From Basidiobolus meristosporus CBS 931.73 (Eukaryota; Basidiobolomycota; Basidiobolomycetes; Basidiobolales; Basidiobolaceae): 54,823 nucleotides of DNA. The notes below the pieces were generated by a model. That model was not told the origin of the DNA, searched no databases, and saw only the letters and a list, made by a program, of their open reading frames with translations. The position numbers and the translations under genes were made by a program. The stretch is taken from contig MCFE01000596.1 of assembly GCA_002104905.1 (NCBI GenBank), positions 1 to 54,823 on the forward strand, written 5' to 3'. This document shows, one piece after another, positions 23,203 through 35,566 of this stretch. How positions within the stretch are numbered: the first letter of the stretch is position 1; each line of letters begins with the position of its first letter.

Positions 23203-24279
23203 CTCTATGAAAAATAGTTGTGAAAATCCAATCAAAAGCCCATCACAAGATTTAAATCCCAAGACTAAGAGGTATTGATGATGTTAGGAATCTGTACAGA
23301 CACCATATAGAAAAACTGTGTCCATATTTCACAAAAGTCTTAGTCAATGATTTTCATCACAAGAATATATCAATGGATTTGTCTAATTCCCTGCCAATAC
23401 ACCTACTTTCTGATCCCAGACACATATCACCTCCAATGTTGTGTGTGTTGAATAGCAATTGCCTCTTTTCACACTGCATAATTCCTGACTCAAACAATGC
23501 TTGTACTCTCCATACATATATATTGGTTTATTTCCTTTAAAACTTCAGCTGTGACTCAGTTTCAAAATAGGCTCACCCTCACACTCAACAGGCAACTTCA
23601 GTAAGAATCACTAATCAATAAGTATTTCTGCCAAAACACTCTTTTTGCATGGCATTGCAGTAACCATGTGGCTTTATGCCACTTTTGATATACTGCTTCC
23701 CATACATTCTGGTCTTCAGCTGGTACTGAAAGGCCTAGCACCTCATTTGTTAGTTCTTGCAATGAATTCTGGCAGTGTTCAAATGAGTTTTCTTGTGCAC
23801 TGCTCTTGAAATAGTGCCTGAGCCTTTTGCCATGCCTGTTATTGTGCCAAAATCTCACTACAGGCATTGAGATAGTCTTTTGAGTTCTAGATGTTGTTGC
23901 TTTCGCTGTCACTGGGATCTCTATTCTGTATGCAATGAAGTATATCATGGCTGTTGTATATAAATTGCCTTGCTCTGCAATTGCATCTACCATACTGGAT
24001 TATAGCTCAACTGGCTATGCTTCCAACTACTGTAAAAACAGCTGTTAACTTGTTTGTAGTTCTTGGTTATTATGGGGAGCAAAAGACTGCTCAAACAGCT
24101 TCAGGTTCTTCACTCTATTTTGTGGTTAAATCAGCAAGACACTGTCACAATCCCATCAGAAGATCATGTAGAGAGTCATTAATCCCGTGCTGACTCTGTT
24201 ATGACAGGCTTATTGCATGATCATGGTGATAGATCCAGATTGGATCCACCTGCAGGACCAGATTATTTCTCATGTGGTG
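23203..24279 (+). mobile_element. Internally deleted Tnp2 transposon derivative (C)
   Basis: This is about 1.08 kb. The left end CTCTATGAAAAATAG is a decayed terminal repeat, followed by the same subterminal region as at 32691. Next comes the 3' part of ORF-X on the minus strand (23993-23598). Near 24090-24120 it switches to the transposase-side end (compare 41600-41757), ending in TTATTTCTCATGTGGTG. The whole transposase is missing, so it is a non-autonomous derivative. Confidence 0.6.
23598..24070 (-). pseudogene. ORF-X 3' fragment in derivative C
   Basis: A 131-aa open stretch (23993-23598), with similarity continuing upstream to about 24070, corresponds to 5780-6240 of copy A on the opposite strand. 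It contains KSSAQEN and AVYQKWHKA, the latter matching VYKQWHKA of copy A. No known domain is recognised. Confidence 0.45.
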
Positions 24280-24391
24280 TCTTAAGCTCACATCAACATT
24301 GACAAAAAGGTGATATTATAGAGTTATATTGCTCACTAGCAGGCACTTTGAACTATGACATTCTGCCACCTGAATGCTTAAAGTTGGAGCA
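24280..24391. other. Unassigned spacer
   Basis: A short AT-rich stretch between two Tnp2 pieces. TTCTGCCACCTGAATGCTTA near 24361 resembles the start of a gypsy LTR and may be a small relic. Confidence 0.3.
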
Positions 24392-25502
24392 ACCTTTCAA
24401 GACAATTTAGTTCTGCAGGTGGACCCATTCCAAATCAGCCATCTGGATCCCGCCAAGAGACCGTCATAATGCCAGCAGCTTGGAATTAATGACCCTCTAC
24501 ACAATATTATGACAGGATCATAGTGCTATTTTGCTAATTTTATTGCTAAATAATTTAAAAACTTGGTAAGTTTTTGGCAATATCTCAACAAGAGTGTCAT
24601 GACATTGTTACAGTCTTGATGCACTCTATGTCTATTTGAGCAGATTTGACCAGCCAGTACATCCAATTGCCTTCTATGGCAAGAAGGTTGACTGTGCTTT
24701 GACAGCCTTATTGCAAGCCACTGATGGTTTTTCAACAGCAGTACAGCAGCCTACAGCAAGTTCTGTATAATGCTACCTTACTAATGGTATTTCTTCTTTC
24801 TACCTCTCCTGTGCCATTTGTATTTTCACTGTAGAATCACCCATCTTTATTTGCTTACCCCTATTATCTTATGTATTCCACATAACGCTTGAATCAAAAA
24901 ATACTATGGCCTCCTGCTTACTAATCTCTATAAACATATACACCTACCACAATTGACACACTTCTATCACCTTGACTTTACAGCTTTGTAGTGTGATACT
25001 TACAAGGTTGCCATATATCTTGTATTGCTGGTAATATATCCATCTTACAAGCATATGCTTGGTTGACACTGCCTTTGCCATGAATACCTCATGAATATCT
25101 GTAAAGTACATTTTGGTACTTGGCCAATATATTCCTTTTCCCTGTTAAGTTCCATTCCCCCTTTTAGGTGGACTCTGGCTCTGGTTTGTGTGAGTTCTGT
25201 ATTGAATGTTATAAAAGCCAACTTGTGAGCAAGAGAAACCCAGCATACTTTAGTAAAGTTGTCCTAATAAAATTATATGATTGTTGAACCTAACCCAGCT
25301 TTGCATTGCTTAACTGATTGCCCACACATTGGGGCTGCTTGGCTTTTTAATGCCATAGAAATAGGTGTCTCCATGTACCCTTCTGTCCTCCATGTGCCAA
25401 ATCATCATATCCATGACAGACTTGAAAGTAACATTCTTGATAAGATTGAGATATGGTAGTACCTGCAACTTGACTTGTCTTCTTATCTCCCAACACATCT
25501 GC

Positions 25503-25871
25503 TGTTGCAATTTAAGAAGTGATTTGGATATAAGGAACTTATCAAGAAATAGTGATAATAGTCAAACTATTGTTTATTCATAAAGAAGCTCAGTATTTAT
25601 ACCTTTATGGAAGTAATACAGCTGCAACACTAAGTAGGGAGGGTTTCTCAATATTCAGGAGCATTCTGTAACAGTTTCAGGGTTAGTACATAATGTTTGG
25701 TAATAGTGCTAATTTGATCCTGACTATAGGGGAATAATCATAAGATCATATATCTGGAGAAAGTAGTGAAGTTAAGGCAGTAAATGAGTCCTACAGTGAC
25801 TAAGACTAGCCTAGAATTGTTAAGTAAATTTTTAGCTGCTGAATGATACCAAATAGTCCAATATTTCAACA
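25503..25871 (-). repeat. Copia-A2 3' LTR
   Basis: This 369-bp LTR is followed by CTCCCCCTCAAC (25872-25883), the polypurine tract on the element strand. Confidence 0.93.
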
Positions 25872-28800
25872 CTCCCCCTCAACTAAATAATTTCTTAATC
25901 CCAATTTCTCTCTAAGGATCTCAAACTGTGGCCTAGCTAGTGGTTTTGTCAATATGTCTGCCACCATTTTGTCAGTTGGGCAGTACACCAGCTCCACTAA
26001 GTTATTTTCTACAGCTTCCCTCACAAAGTGATGCTGTATATCAATGTGCTTAGTTCTGGCATGATTAGTAGGATTTCTAGCTAATGAAATACAACTTTGA
26101 TTATCCTTGTAAATACATCTTGGTTCACCTGAATTAAAACCTAAGTCTTTGAAAAATTTCCATAGCCATATAGCCTCCTTAGTTGCTTGACATGCAGCCA
26201 TATATTTGGCTTCAGTTGTAGATAGTGCCACAGTTTGTTGTTTCTTGCAATTCCAAGTAATAGCTGCACCAGCATAAAGAAATACATAGCCTGTGGTAGA
26301 GTGTCTGTCAATCAGATCCCTACCCCAATCTGAATCACTATAACCATCAGATTTTTGCCTATTAGCTGCTCCAGTGTATTCCAGTACCATATTTATGGTA
26401 CCTTGTAGATATCTGAAAATCCGCTTAACTGCTGCAATTTGATCTGATCCATAATTCTACATGAATTGACTGACTATTCCAACTGCTAATGCAATATCTG
26501 GACGTGTAGACACCATCAAATACATTAGGCTACCAACCATTGATTGATAGGGAAAGTTTTGGTCCATATTTGAGCCGTTTCATCTATAACTGGCTGAGAT
26601 TTGCTTAATTTCAGGTTATTGTCCATAGGGGTTGCTGCAGGTTTGCAATTTTCCATTTTGAAGCGTCTAAGAGTGTCCCTGATGTACTTAGACTGATTCA
26701 GCACAATTTTCTGCGTAGGTATGTCAAATTTGACCTCAATTCCAAGAAAATAGCTCAATTTTCCAAGATCTTTCATCTCAAACTTGCTGAAGAGATCTGA
26801 TTCTGTCTGTTTAAGTGCCTCTTGATCACTTGTAGCTATAATTAGGTTGTCCACATAAAGAACTAGGATGATCACACCCTTTTTTAGTTGTTTCACATAT
26901 ATACTGTGATTTTGCAGTGCTATGAGAGAACCCAATTTCCTCTAGATATGTGTCAATCTTGTTTTACCATGCTCTGACTGCCTGCTTAAGCCCATACAAC
27001 AATTTTCTAAGTTTGCACACCTTATGGGGGCCTTTTGGATTGGTAAAACTTTCTGGTTGCTCCATATATATAGCTTCTTGCAAATACCCATTTAGAAAGG
27101 CTGTTTTGACGTCCATTTGGTGTAGATCTAGACTGTCTACAGCTGCCAGGGCTAGAACTGTCCTAATAGAGTTAAACTTGGCAACCAGAGCAAATGTTTC
27201 CTCAAAGTCTAGTCCCTGGATCTGGGAATAGCCTTTAGCTACCAATCTAGCCTTGTACCTATCAACGGCACCATTTGAGGTTATCTTGATCTTGTAGACC
27301 CATCTACATCCTATTGGCTTTCTCCCATTTGGTAAATCTACCAGTTCCCACGTTTTTGCCTTGATCAGTGATTGGTACTCCTCCTGCATGGCTTGTTGCC
27401 ACTTAGTAGCATCTGGACCTTGCATTGCCTGTTCCAGATTCTGAGGTTTGGCACATAAGGCAAGATAAGCTTCTTCATGATCATTGGATGGCTGCCACCA
27501 GGATCCAGGGGCATTTCTTATTCTGGTAGATCTCCTAACTGGGATAATCTGTTCTGATCTAGAACTGGTAGAAGTATCTTCCATCTCTGGTTGGATTTGG
27601 TACGTATCTTCTTCATTTGTGTTGATTGCATCATCAGGCAGCTGGCCAATGATTTCCATGGCTTTCTGATCTGAATTCTCCTCAAATACAACGTCCCTGC
27701 TCCTGATCAGCTTCTGAATTTTGCCATCATACACTCTATACCCTTTAGTATCTTCACAATACCCACAAAAGATCCCTTTTCTACTCTTTGGTTCCAACTT
27801 TGAGCGTTTTTTGTCAGGGATGTGATAAAAAACATCACTGCCAAAGATCCTGAGGTGCTGGAGATCTGGTTTTTTGCCTGTATATGCTTCAAAGGGTGTA
27901 GAATCACGTAGTGCTGTTGTTGGGCATCTGTTCTTGATGTATACAGCGGTAGCAACAGATTCAGCCCAAAACTTGCAGTCCATTCCCTTATCATGTAGCA
28001 TAGATCTTCCCATCTCTACTATTGTTCTATTTGCACATTCTGCTACTCCATTTTGCTGTGGAGTATGAGGAACTGTGGTCTGTTGAAGTATACCAGTAGA
28101 CAAGCAGTATTTTGCAAACTCCTTTGAGCAGTATTCTCCTCCATTGTCACTTTGTAGTACCTTCAATTTACACCCAGTTTGTGTTTCTGCCATGTTCTTG
28201 AAGTGCTTAAATGTCTCTAAAGCTTCATCCTTTGTTTTGAGGAAGTACACCCATGTATATCTTGTCTTGTCATCAATAAACGTCATAAAGTATGTCTTGG
28301 CTCCAAAGGACAGTGTTCTCATGGGGCCACATATGTCTGAGTGTACAATAGCCAATATTTCGGTGGTATTGATGCCTTCTGAGCTCTTGAAACGTTGCCT
28401 AGCTTGTTTGCCGTATGAACATCCCTTACAAACATTCAATTTGGTTGGAATTGAGTATTTTAGGCCCAAAACAAGCTGATTTTTCACCAATTGGCTCATT
28501 TTCTGTTCCCCTATGTGTCCTAGCCTCCTATGCCACGTCTCCCAGTTGGTTTCATCAGCTTCAACAATGTTGACATACTCAGGTACAATGATCTTGCATT
28601 GTAACTTGTATGTATTGTGATCTCTGATTCCCAAAGCTAATTTTTGTCCATTTTCACTCAATATTGAGCAGCTCAGCTTAGTAAAAACAAATTTCAGTCC
28701 CTGAGTAGTTGCTTTACTGACTGAGAGTAGGTTCTTAGCTATTCCAGGTACATAGAGTACGTCAGTCAGTTTTGCTGTTGTTGCCCCTGAGTTATCACTC

Positions 28801-29796
28801 ATATTTAGTTATATAGACCCACTGGCAGTAGCTTCCAATGCAGAGTTATCTCCCAGATAAACCTTTCTTACGGGAATAGTCTTTAAGTTGCTGAACCAAT
28901 CCATTATACCACAAATATGCTATGATGCTCCAGAGTCAATATACCATTCATTACTTTGGTTACTTGTACTCTCTTGTACAGTGACAAATAACTGTTCATC
29001 AGTAGTTAATGGTTTGCCTGCTCTAGTTTCTGTTTTTTGTCTGTTTGTTTCTTCTTGCATTCTCTTGCCCAGTGTCCTGGCTTCTTACAGTAGTTACAGC
29101 AGCCAGGTTTTCTTTGGTTTTGTTGCTTTCCCTTCTTTTCTGTATGCCTTTCTGAGCTGATAAAGCATTATCTTCAATTTTCTCTGCTTGATCATTACGT
29201 CTGAGGTCTTCATGGAGAAGTCTTCCTTTGACATAGTCTAAAGTCAAGTTGTCTTCTCTGCTTTCAAAAGAAATTATGAGTGGCTCATACTTGTCTGTTA
29301 GGCTGCAAAGCAGACAGAGTATCTTTTCTTCATCATCTACACCATCATCAATACTGTAAAGTTCTTCTGCAAGTGTCTCCATTCTGGTAATGAGTTGTAG
29401 CATGTCATCATCTGGCTTTTTTCTCATGTTGAAGAACTTTTGTTTCAAATAAAGCTTGCTTGATACTGACTTTGTTCTAAAGATCTTCTCTAAGGATTCC
29501 CATGCTGCTTTGGCAGTATCTGAGGCATGGATTTGTCCAATGAAGGAGTCTTGCACATTGATGCATATTGCATTGAAGGCCTTTCTCTCCTTCTCTTGAA
29601 ACTTCTCCACATCTTCTGCTGTTCCTTTGGGCTCAACTTCCTTTCCTGTTACTATGTTCCAAAGCTTTCTTTCCTCAAGGTGGATCTGCATCTTGATTCT
29701 CCAAAGTCTGTAGTTCTTCCCATCAAACCTCTCCTTTACAGGGAGATGTTGGTATTGCTTTGTTTGCTGGTAGAAGTCATCTTTAGAATAGATTAA
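25866..29796 (-). pseudogene. Copia-A2 Gag-Pol polyprotein, multiple lesions
   Basis: This is the counterpart of the copia-A1 gene, read leftward from about 29790. Compared with A1, single-base indels lie near 29745, 29160, 29010, 26905 and 26570. Stops lie at 28920-28922 (in the retropepsin GASQH region), 28809-28811 (both C-to-T), near 26965 (Tyr of RAWYN) and 26457-26459. The longest intact piece, 28802-26964 (612 aa), covers the pre-integrase zinc region, the complete integrase core (HSDICG, QSDNGGEY, NGVAECANR) and the start of RT. RNase H is intact at 26390-25866. The YVDD box reads YVDNLIIA, so the second catalytic aspartate of RT is Asn. It cannot encode an active polyprotein. Confidence 0.9.
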
Positions 29797-29804
29797 GGCA
29801 ATTG

Positions 29805-29816
29805 GGGCTCATAACC
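29805..29816 (-). promoter_or_regulatory. Copia-A2 primer binding site, half-tRNA type
   Basis: On the element strand this reads GGTTATGAGCCC directly after the LTR, identical to copia-A1 and complementary to the anticodon arm of initiator tRNA-Met. Confidence 0.8.
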
Positions 29817-30185
29817 TGTTGCAATTTAAGAAGTGATTTGGATATAAGGAACTTATCAAGAAATAGTGATAATAGTCAAACTGTTGTTTATTCATAAAGA
29901 AGCTCAGTATTTATACCTTTGTGGAAGTAATACAGCTGCAACACTAAGTAGGGAGGGTTTCTCAATATTCAGGAGCATTCTGTAACAGTTTCAGGGTTAG
30001 TACATAATGTTTGGTAATAGTGCTAATTTGATCCTGACTATAGGGGAATAATCATAAGATCATATATCTGGAGAAAGTGGTGAAGTTAAGGCAGTAAATG
30101 AGTCCTACAGTGACTAAGACTAGCCTAGAATTGTTAAGTAAATTTTTAGCTGCTGAATGATTCCAAATAGTCCAATATTTCAACA
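29817..30185 (-). repeat. Copia-A2 5' LTR
   Basis: This 369-bp LTR is nearly identical to 25503-25871, with about four substitutions by eye. Confidence 0.93.
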
Positions 30186-30574
30186 TCTGCCCCACAGGAA
30201 ACCTCCATAAGGTGTAGCAAGGCCCATTATTTTGCACACACTAAGCAAGATGAAGTAGAGAATGGAACCATTAGCAGCTGAAATTCCGGTGTTCAGCTTT
30301 ATGTTTGTAGTATATCTGATCAATTCCTATCACAAACTCCTTGCACCAAAGTTGTGGATGTGCCAAGTTGGCATTGGTGATCCACTTCTGAATCAGCATT
30401 CCTACAATGTCCACATATGACTTCAGTACTTCCAATGTACTCTTGGTAGAAATGGTGTCAATAGGCCACTTGCATAAATACACATCCAGTTCATCCAATT
30501 CATCCAGTTCTTGCATTTGTATTGTCACATATGAGGTTAAATATTGATTGGTCCCTGTGAGAAGTACTTATGGT

Positions 30575-30943
30575 ATTTACAAGTCTTGGTACAAAAGTTG
30601 TAGAGGAATAGGGAGTTTAGCTAGTATTGTATTCACAAAAACTTGAACTGATCTTTATTGAGGTTCCAGCAGCTCCTTATATACATTTTGCCCAATCAAT
30701 TGCTAACTAATTGTATATCCTAATGAAGGCTATGGCTGATGACTTATTTGATTGCATCATCATCACCCAATAAGATCCTACCTAATATATCTATTTCAGT
30801 CTGATGAGGATCTGCTGATGCATTTGCTGACTAATGCTACTGATTTGATAGATAATACTGATATACTAATTAGCTAAACATATAACTTATTGATTTGACT
30901 AAAAACTGATCTAGCTTAAACATTCAGGTGGCCGATCATAACA
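30575..30943 (-). repeat. Solo gypsy LTR, no target duplication
   Basis: This LTR is about 369 bp of the same family. The first two bases are altered (TTACAAG follows AT). It starts at a broken Tnp2 sequence and ends before unrelated sequence (CAAGCAAGG). The flanking tetranucleotides differ, so a rearrangement followed insertion. Confidence 0.8.
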
Positions 30944-31595
30944 CAAGCAAGGCATGCAGCATGAACTGGATGCAGTTGCTTGTGGTCTGTTTTCTTTCTC
31001 ATGAAGCTCACCTTCCAATTCCTCAAGGTATTCGTTTACCCTTGGTCTGATACCTTGGAATCATTGCCATAGTTAGTCCTGTATATATTACTCTTAGAAG
31101 TCACTTAGCTCTACCAATATATCACATAGAACATTAGTTATTTGAGGCAAGAACTCATTCAAAATCTCTTTGGTTCCCAAAGTTGAGGCACAAATAGATT
31201 TGTCTGGCCTTTACTTTGCAAATTGCGCTCTGAATAGTTTGTGTGTGGCTTCCTCATTATATCCCCTCATTCTCAGCTTATTCTTGATTTCAATACATGT
31301 CTTGTTATATGTCTTCTTACATACATTGGCTGGCATTATGATGTAAAACTCATGCCACAGCTTTCAGTTTAGATTCTTCCCTCTTTGTTGACTCTCTGCA
31401 GTATCCAGTCCTGCTAGAATAATGAGTAGTGCCCAAATATCTGTATGAAGGCTCATCATAGACACTTGGGCCTAACTAAAATCATTTGGCAAGAACTCAA
31501 ATGGATCTAACATTGACTTGTGAACTGAGGGATGGGCTTTGTCTGGTAGTAGAGCTGAGTTGAGACTTGGTATAGGGACCATAGTGACAGATTTG
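30944..31595 (-). other. Unassigned stretch with decayed coding-like sequence
   Basis: About 650 bp lie between two gypsy LTRs. It is not gypsy internal sequence: neither a primer site nor a polypurine tract adjoins the LTRs. On the minus strand, broken frames give coding-like peptides such as KLRMRGYNEEATHKLFRAQF (near 31210-31270). I do not recognise the family. Confidence 0.3.
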
Positions 31596-31964
31596 TGTTA
31601 CAATTCTTAGTATAAGAGTTGTGGAGGAATAGGGAGTTTAGCTAGTATTGTATTCACTAAAACTTGAACTGATGTTGATTGAGGTTCCAGCAGCTCCTTA
31701 TATATAATTTTGCCAGATCACTTACTGACTAACTATATTTCCTAATGTGGGTTGTGGCTGATGACTCATTTGATTGCATCATCATTACCCATAAGTTCCT
31801 ACTTAATATATCTATTCCGGTTTGATAAGGATCTGCTTATTCATCTGCTGACAATTGCTACTGATTTGATAGATAACACTGATATACTGATAGGCTAATC
31901 ATATAACTAATTGATTTGACTAAATACTGATCTAACTTAAGTATTCAGGCAGTAGATCATAACA
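31596..31964 (-). repeat. Solo gypsy LTR, no target duplication
   Basis: This 369-bp LTR runs TGTTACAATTC...CATAACA. The left flank is TTTG and the right flank is CAAG. The same CAAG follows the LTR at 30943. Confidence 0.85.
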
Positions 31965-32455
31965 CAAGTAACAGATAACAAGTTACCAAATTTGATATTG
32001 ATGCTAGTTGGCACAGTTTCCCCCTGGAAATTTGGTTTGCTTGCCTGCCCATCAGCTAACAGCAGAGATATTTAGAGTTCTCAATTTCAAGAAACTTGGA
32101 ATTCAGCTGAAATTGTGATTTTTTTTGCCAGCCTTTTGTTAAGTCTTTCTCTTAGGGTGGATGTAGGCATGACAAAGAACTCTGGGTAGAGAATCATTCA
32201 GAACTCACTGGAGGGGAGAAATGCATGGAAGACTTAGCATATAGGAGAGGATTGTAGAGACTTGGATGTACTACAGCTCATAGGAAGCCAAGAAATGGTG
32301 TGCTTGGCAGGAAGCAGAAGCTCTACAATGAGATAATAATCACATCAGAATGAGTGTAGAGCATATATCTTAATATCTAAAGAATTTTGACATATTGGCA
32401 CATACATACAGAGGAAACTCATATACAGGAGAAAACAGCAGAATATACTTGTTCC
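31965..32455. other. Unassigned AT-rich stretch
   Basis: About 490 bp with no gene or repeat recognised. It has a short T-run (32120-32130) and many stops in all frames. It may belong with 30944-31595 as an older element split by the LTR at 31596. Confidence 0.3.
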
Positions 32456-32537
32456 TGTTGTAAAAATTTGTAGTTCCACCTGAATATTCACCTAACATAG
32501 TCACTTAGATCATTATCTTCAAATCCCAGGGAATACT
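32456..32537 (+). repeat. Copia-B LTR, 5' fragment
   Basis: The first 82 bp of a copia-B LTR (TGTTGTAAAAATTTG...GGAATACT), joined directly to a foldback-family fragment. Confidence 0.75.
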
Positions 32538-32690
32538 TGGCCACAGAATGTGAGACATAGCTCTTCATCTTCGTGCAAAGCAGCACTTGTGTTTCACCCA
32601 TTGTGTTGGAGAAAATCCATTTTTTGACCTTCTTTTTTGGATAAATATTGTATAGGTTACGTAAAATCACAGAATTACTGAGGACATGCA
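32538..32690 (+). repeat. Foldback-family arm fragment
   Basis: It matches part of the arm of the foldback element at 43267 (GGCCACAGAGTG... and GTTTCACCCATTG). It ends where the terminal repeat of Tnp2 copy B begins. Confidence 0.7.
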
Positions 32691-33020
32691 TCCCCTATGA
32701 AAAATGACTGTAATGATTTTATCAAATGGCTGTCACAAAGTTGAAGTTCTGTGACTAAGAGGTACTGATCCAGTCAGGACACCATCCAGAGATCATTGAA
32801 AAATAGTTGCACCCCAGATTTCACAAAACACTTGGTTAGAATTTTTCATCACAACAATATATAAGTGGCCTTTAGTTGGTTCCCTGCCAATTTGCTCACT
32901 TTCTGATCCCAGACACTCTTTTGCCTCCTACATCTGTGTGCATTGATTAGCTATTGCCTCTTTTTCACACTCCTTACTTCCTGACTCAACTGTTTCTCTT
33001 ACTATTCATGCATACAAAAG

Positions 33021-35286
33021 ATAGCTCTGACAAAGAAGGCTCACTGATGGATTATGAGCCTATCTCCCCTAACAACAGTACCACATATGAGCCCAGTCAA
33101 ATCCCAATATGCAATGAGACAACACCCATTGAAACAAGTGCCAAGGATATTTTATGGAGCCAAGTGAGACCAGTCATCCATCTACTGGTGAATGATGTAA
33201 TGTTGTGGCAAGAGAAGTGGCACGTTTCCACTAATATCAGCAATAGGGGCTTTGAGGATCTATTACCACTTCTTGCCAAAATCATAACAGGATGCAACTT
33301 ACCATGTACATGGTACAAGTGGACAACTGTCATGAGGCAGGCAACATTCAATCCAGAGTCTGTCCTAATTCTAGCATTTGTTAACAGTTGCATGGCATTC
33401 ACATCCAAGAATGCTACCATTGCGATGTTACAAGTTATCAGGAATCCACCACCATTGAGGGAAAACATTATTCACACTCCAGATATAATCCGGCCATACC
33501 CCATCTCTGGAAGCTGATGCAGTCCAACAAATATTGCAATGCTATGCAGTACTGCACTTAGTATCAATCAAGCGCAAACATATCCAATATATTTGATGGC
33601 AAACATTACAAACAGCTCAGAAGCAAGGGCTACTTTGAAGGTATGTATGGCCATGCCTTTGCTTCAGCACTTGATGGATTCTCATTAAGCAAGTACTCTA
33701 CCAGCAAATCCTGCTGGCCACTGATTCTCATCAATCTGAATCTGCTGCCTATCTCACAATATCAGAACAATAATCTGATGGTAGTCTCAATGGTTTGTGG
33801 GCCTGAATCACCGTCTAGCCTGGATAGCTACCTGTATCCATTGCAGGATGAATTTGTATGCTCTCCAGCAGGATAACAGTCAATGGCTGTCATGTAAAAG
33901 TGCACATTATTATCTGCATTGGAGATACAGCAGCTGTCAGCAAGTAGCAGGCTTTTCCAGGCATAATGGACAGTATTGCTGTTGAATGTGTGAGATCCAG
34001 GGGATTTACTCCATAGCTCTCACACATTATTATTACCCAAACACCAGCACTAAATACATCATCTTTCCACAGAGAGAATGGACAGAAGTCAGCATGCAAT
34101 TGCAGCAAAGTTGGCAAGCTATAAGCCATTGGCTGGAATATGGAATCAACTGGAACTGGAGATACTTAAGATAGAGGGTATCTCTTGGAGCAAAAGCTTT
34201 ACACTGGGAGCAATGCATTTGCTTTTCAGCAATATCCCTATACTGATGACCAAGTTGTACATGGGGCATTTCAAGCTAAATGATCCCTTTGAGATACCAG
34301 AACAATTTAAAAGAATTGCCATGATATTAAAGAGTATCTGCTACCCTAAGGACTTCTCACAGGCTCCAATCAATATTCATATGCATATGCAACAATATAA
34401 ATGCAAAGACTGGATGAACTGGATATGTGTTTATTCAAGTGGGTTCTGAGACCATTCCTACCAACAGTACATAGAATGCCTTAGGAGTCATATGTGGACA
34501 TTGTAGGAATATTTATTCAGAAGCAGATCACCAATACCAACTTGACATATCTACAGCTGCTGTGTGAGGAGTTTGTGATGGGATTTGAGCAGCTATACTA
34601 CAAACATAATGCTGAACGTGTAGATCTCTGCCACTACTGTATCCTTTCTCTGCTCCATCTTACATGGTGTGTGGATAATGTTGGGCCTTGCTTCACCTTT
34701 TGGGAGTCTCCTATGGAGTGGATATGTGGGGAGATAGGAAGACAAGTCAAGTGGCAGGTACTACCATATCCCAATCTCATCAAGAATATTACCTTGAAGT
34801 CTGTCATGGATGTGATGAGTTGGCACATGGAGGACAGCCAGAAAGAGTTGAAAATACTGAGGACAAATGTGCATGTGAAGACACCTATGTCTATGGCATT
34901 AAGAAGCAAAGCAGCCCCAATGCATTGGTAATCAGTTAAGTAATGCAAAGTTGGGTTGGGTGCAACAAGCAACTGATTTTTATCAGGAAAGCTCTACCAA
35001 TGTATGCCAGATTTCTCATGATCATAAGCCAACTTCTACACATTCAATACAGAATTCACAAAACAAAAGCCAGAGTGCACCTATAAGGGGGACTGAAATC
35101 CAGCAGGGAGAAGGAATATATTGGCTAAATACCAAGGAGTTCTTTGCAGATATTCAGGAGGTATTCATGGCAGGAGTGGCAACAACCAAGCTTATGTTTG
35201 CAAGATATTTATGTTACCAGCAGTACAAGGTATATGGCAACTTTGCAAGTATCACACTAAAAAGCTGTAAAGTTGAGGTGATATAA
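33021..35286 (+). pseudogene. Tnp2-family transposase remnant (copy B)
   Basis: This is the best view of the transposase. From 33021 the frame gives DSSDKEGSLMDYEP, then LWQEKWHVSTNISNRGFEDL (an NIS..F..LL region seen in Tnp2 proteins). The catalytic-type block at 33643-33860 follows, with ALDGFS, SCWPLILINLNL and PLQDEF. Next is ICIGDTAAV and, after a frameshift near 33945, RHNGQYCC. The C-terminal part 34494-34931 has LLHLTWCVDNVGPCFTFWES and QVLPYPNLIKNI, strongly reminiscent of the GP..FW..PMER region of fungal Tnp2 proteins. A tail ends at 35286. Frameshifts and stops between the blocks show it is dead. The first about 33 codons found in copy A are deleted here. Confidence 0.65.
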
Positions 35287-35566
35287 ATATGTCAATTGCA
35301 GCAGGTGTGCACATTTATAGAGGTTATTAAGCAGGAGGACATAATTTTTTTGATTCAAGCTATATGTGGAAAACCCAACAGTAGTAGTAGGTAAGCAAAT
35401 AAAGAGGGGTGATTCTACAGTGGAATATATGAATTGCATAAGGGGGGTAGAAAAAGGAAATACCATTTGGTAAATTGGTACAGTAGCATTATATAGAACC
35501 AGCAGATAGGCCATCATACTGCCAATATAATGCCATCAGAGTCTTGCTGTGAGGCTGTCAAAATAC

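Larger units (their letters stand above)
25503..30185 (-). mobile_element. Copia-A2, full-length Ty1/copia retrotransposon
   Basis: This element is 4,683 bp with 369-bp LTRs (25503-25871 and 29817-30185). The target duplication TCTGC is perfect (25498-25502 and 30186-30190). The host Tnp2 sequence joins correctly when the element is removed. It belongs to the same family as copia-A1 but has a heavily damaged polyprotein gene. The LTRs differ at only about four positions by eye. Confidence 0.95.
24392..30574 (-). mobile_element. Truncated Tnp2 transposon, fragment D, split by copia-A2
   Basis: The transposase-side end of the family lies in reverse orientation. It starts near 24392 with a decayed terminal repeat, followed by subterminal sequence. 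The 3' half of the transposase is on the minus strand. The piece 25510-25310 has CWEIRRQVKLQVLPYLNLIK, and the piece 30528-30271 has IVGMLIQKWITNANLAH. Copia-A2 (25503-30185) splits it with a TCTGC duplication. The fragment ends at 30574 against a gypsy LTR. Confidence 0.6.

Noticed and set aside
25866-29796. A RIP-type mutation signature from C-to-T stops at CAA/CAG codons in copia-A2.
   Set aside because: Any transition making a stop from CAA, CAG or TGG is automatically a CpA-to-TpA change, so these stops are not independent evidence. A genome-wide dinucleotide ratio test would be needed.
33097-33468. Open frames of 123-142 aa on the antisense strand of the Tnp2 N-terminal region (also 2572-3000).
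   Set aside because: They are conserved only because the two transposon copies are similar. The sense strand shows the Tnp2 motifs.
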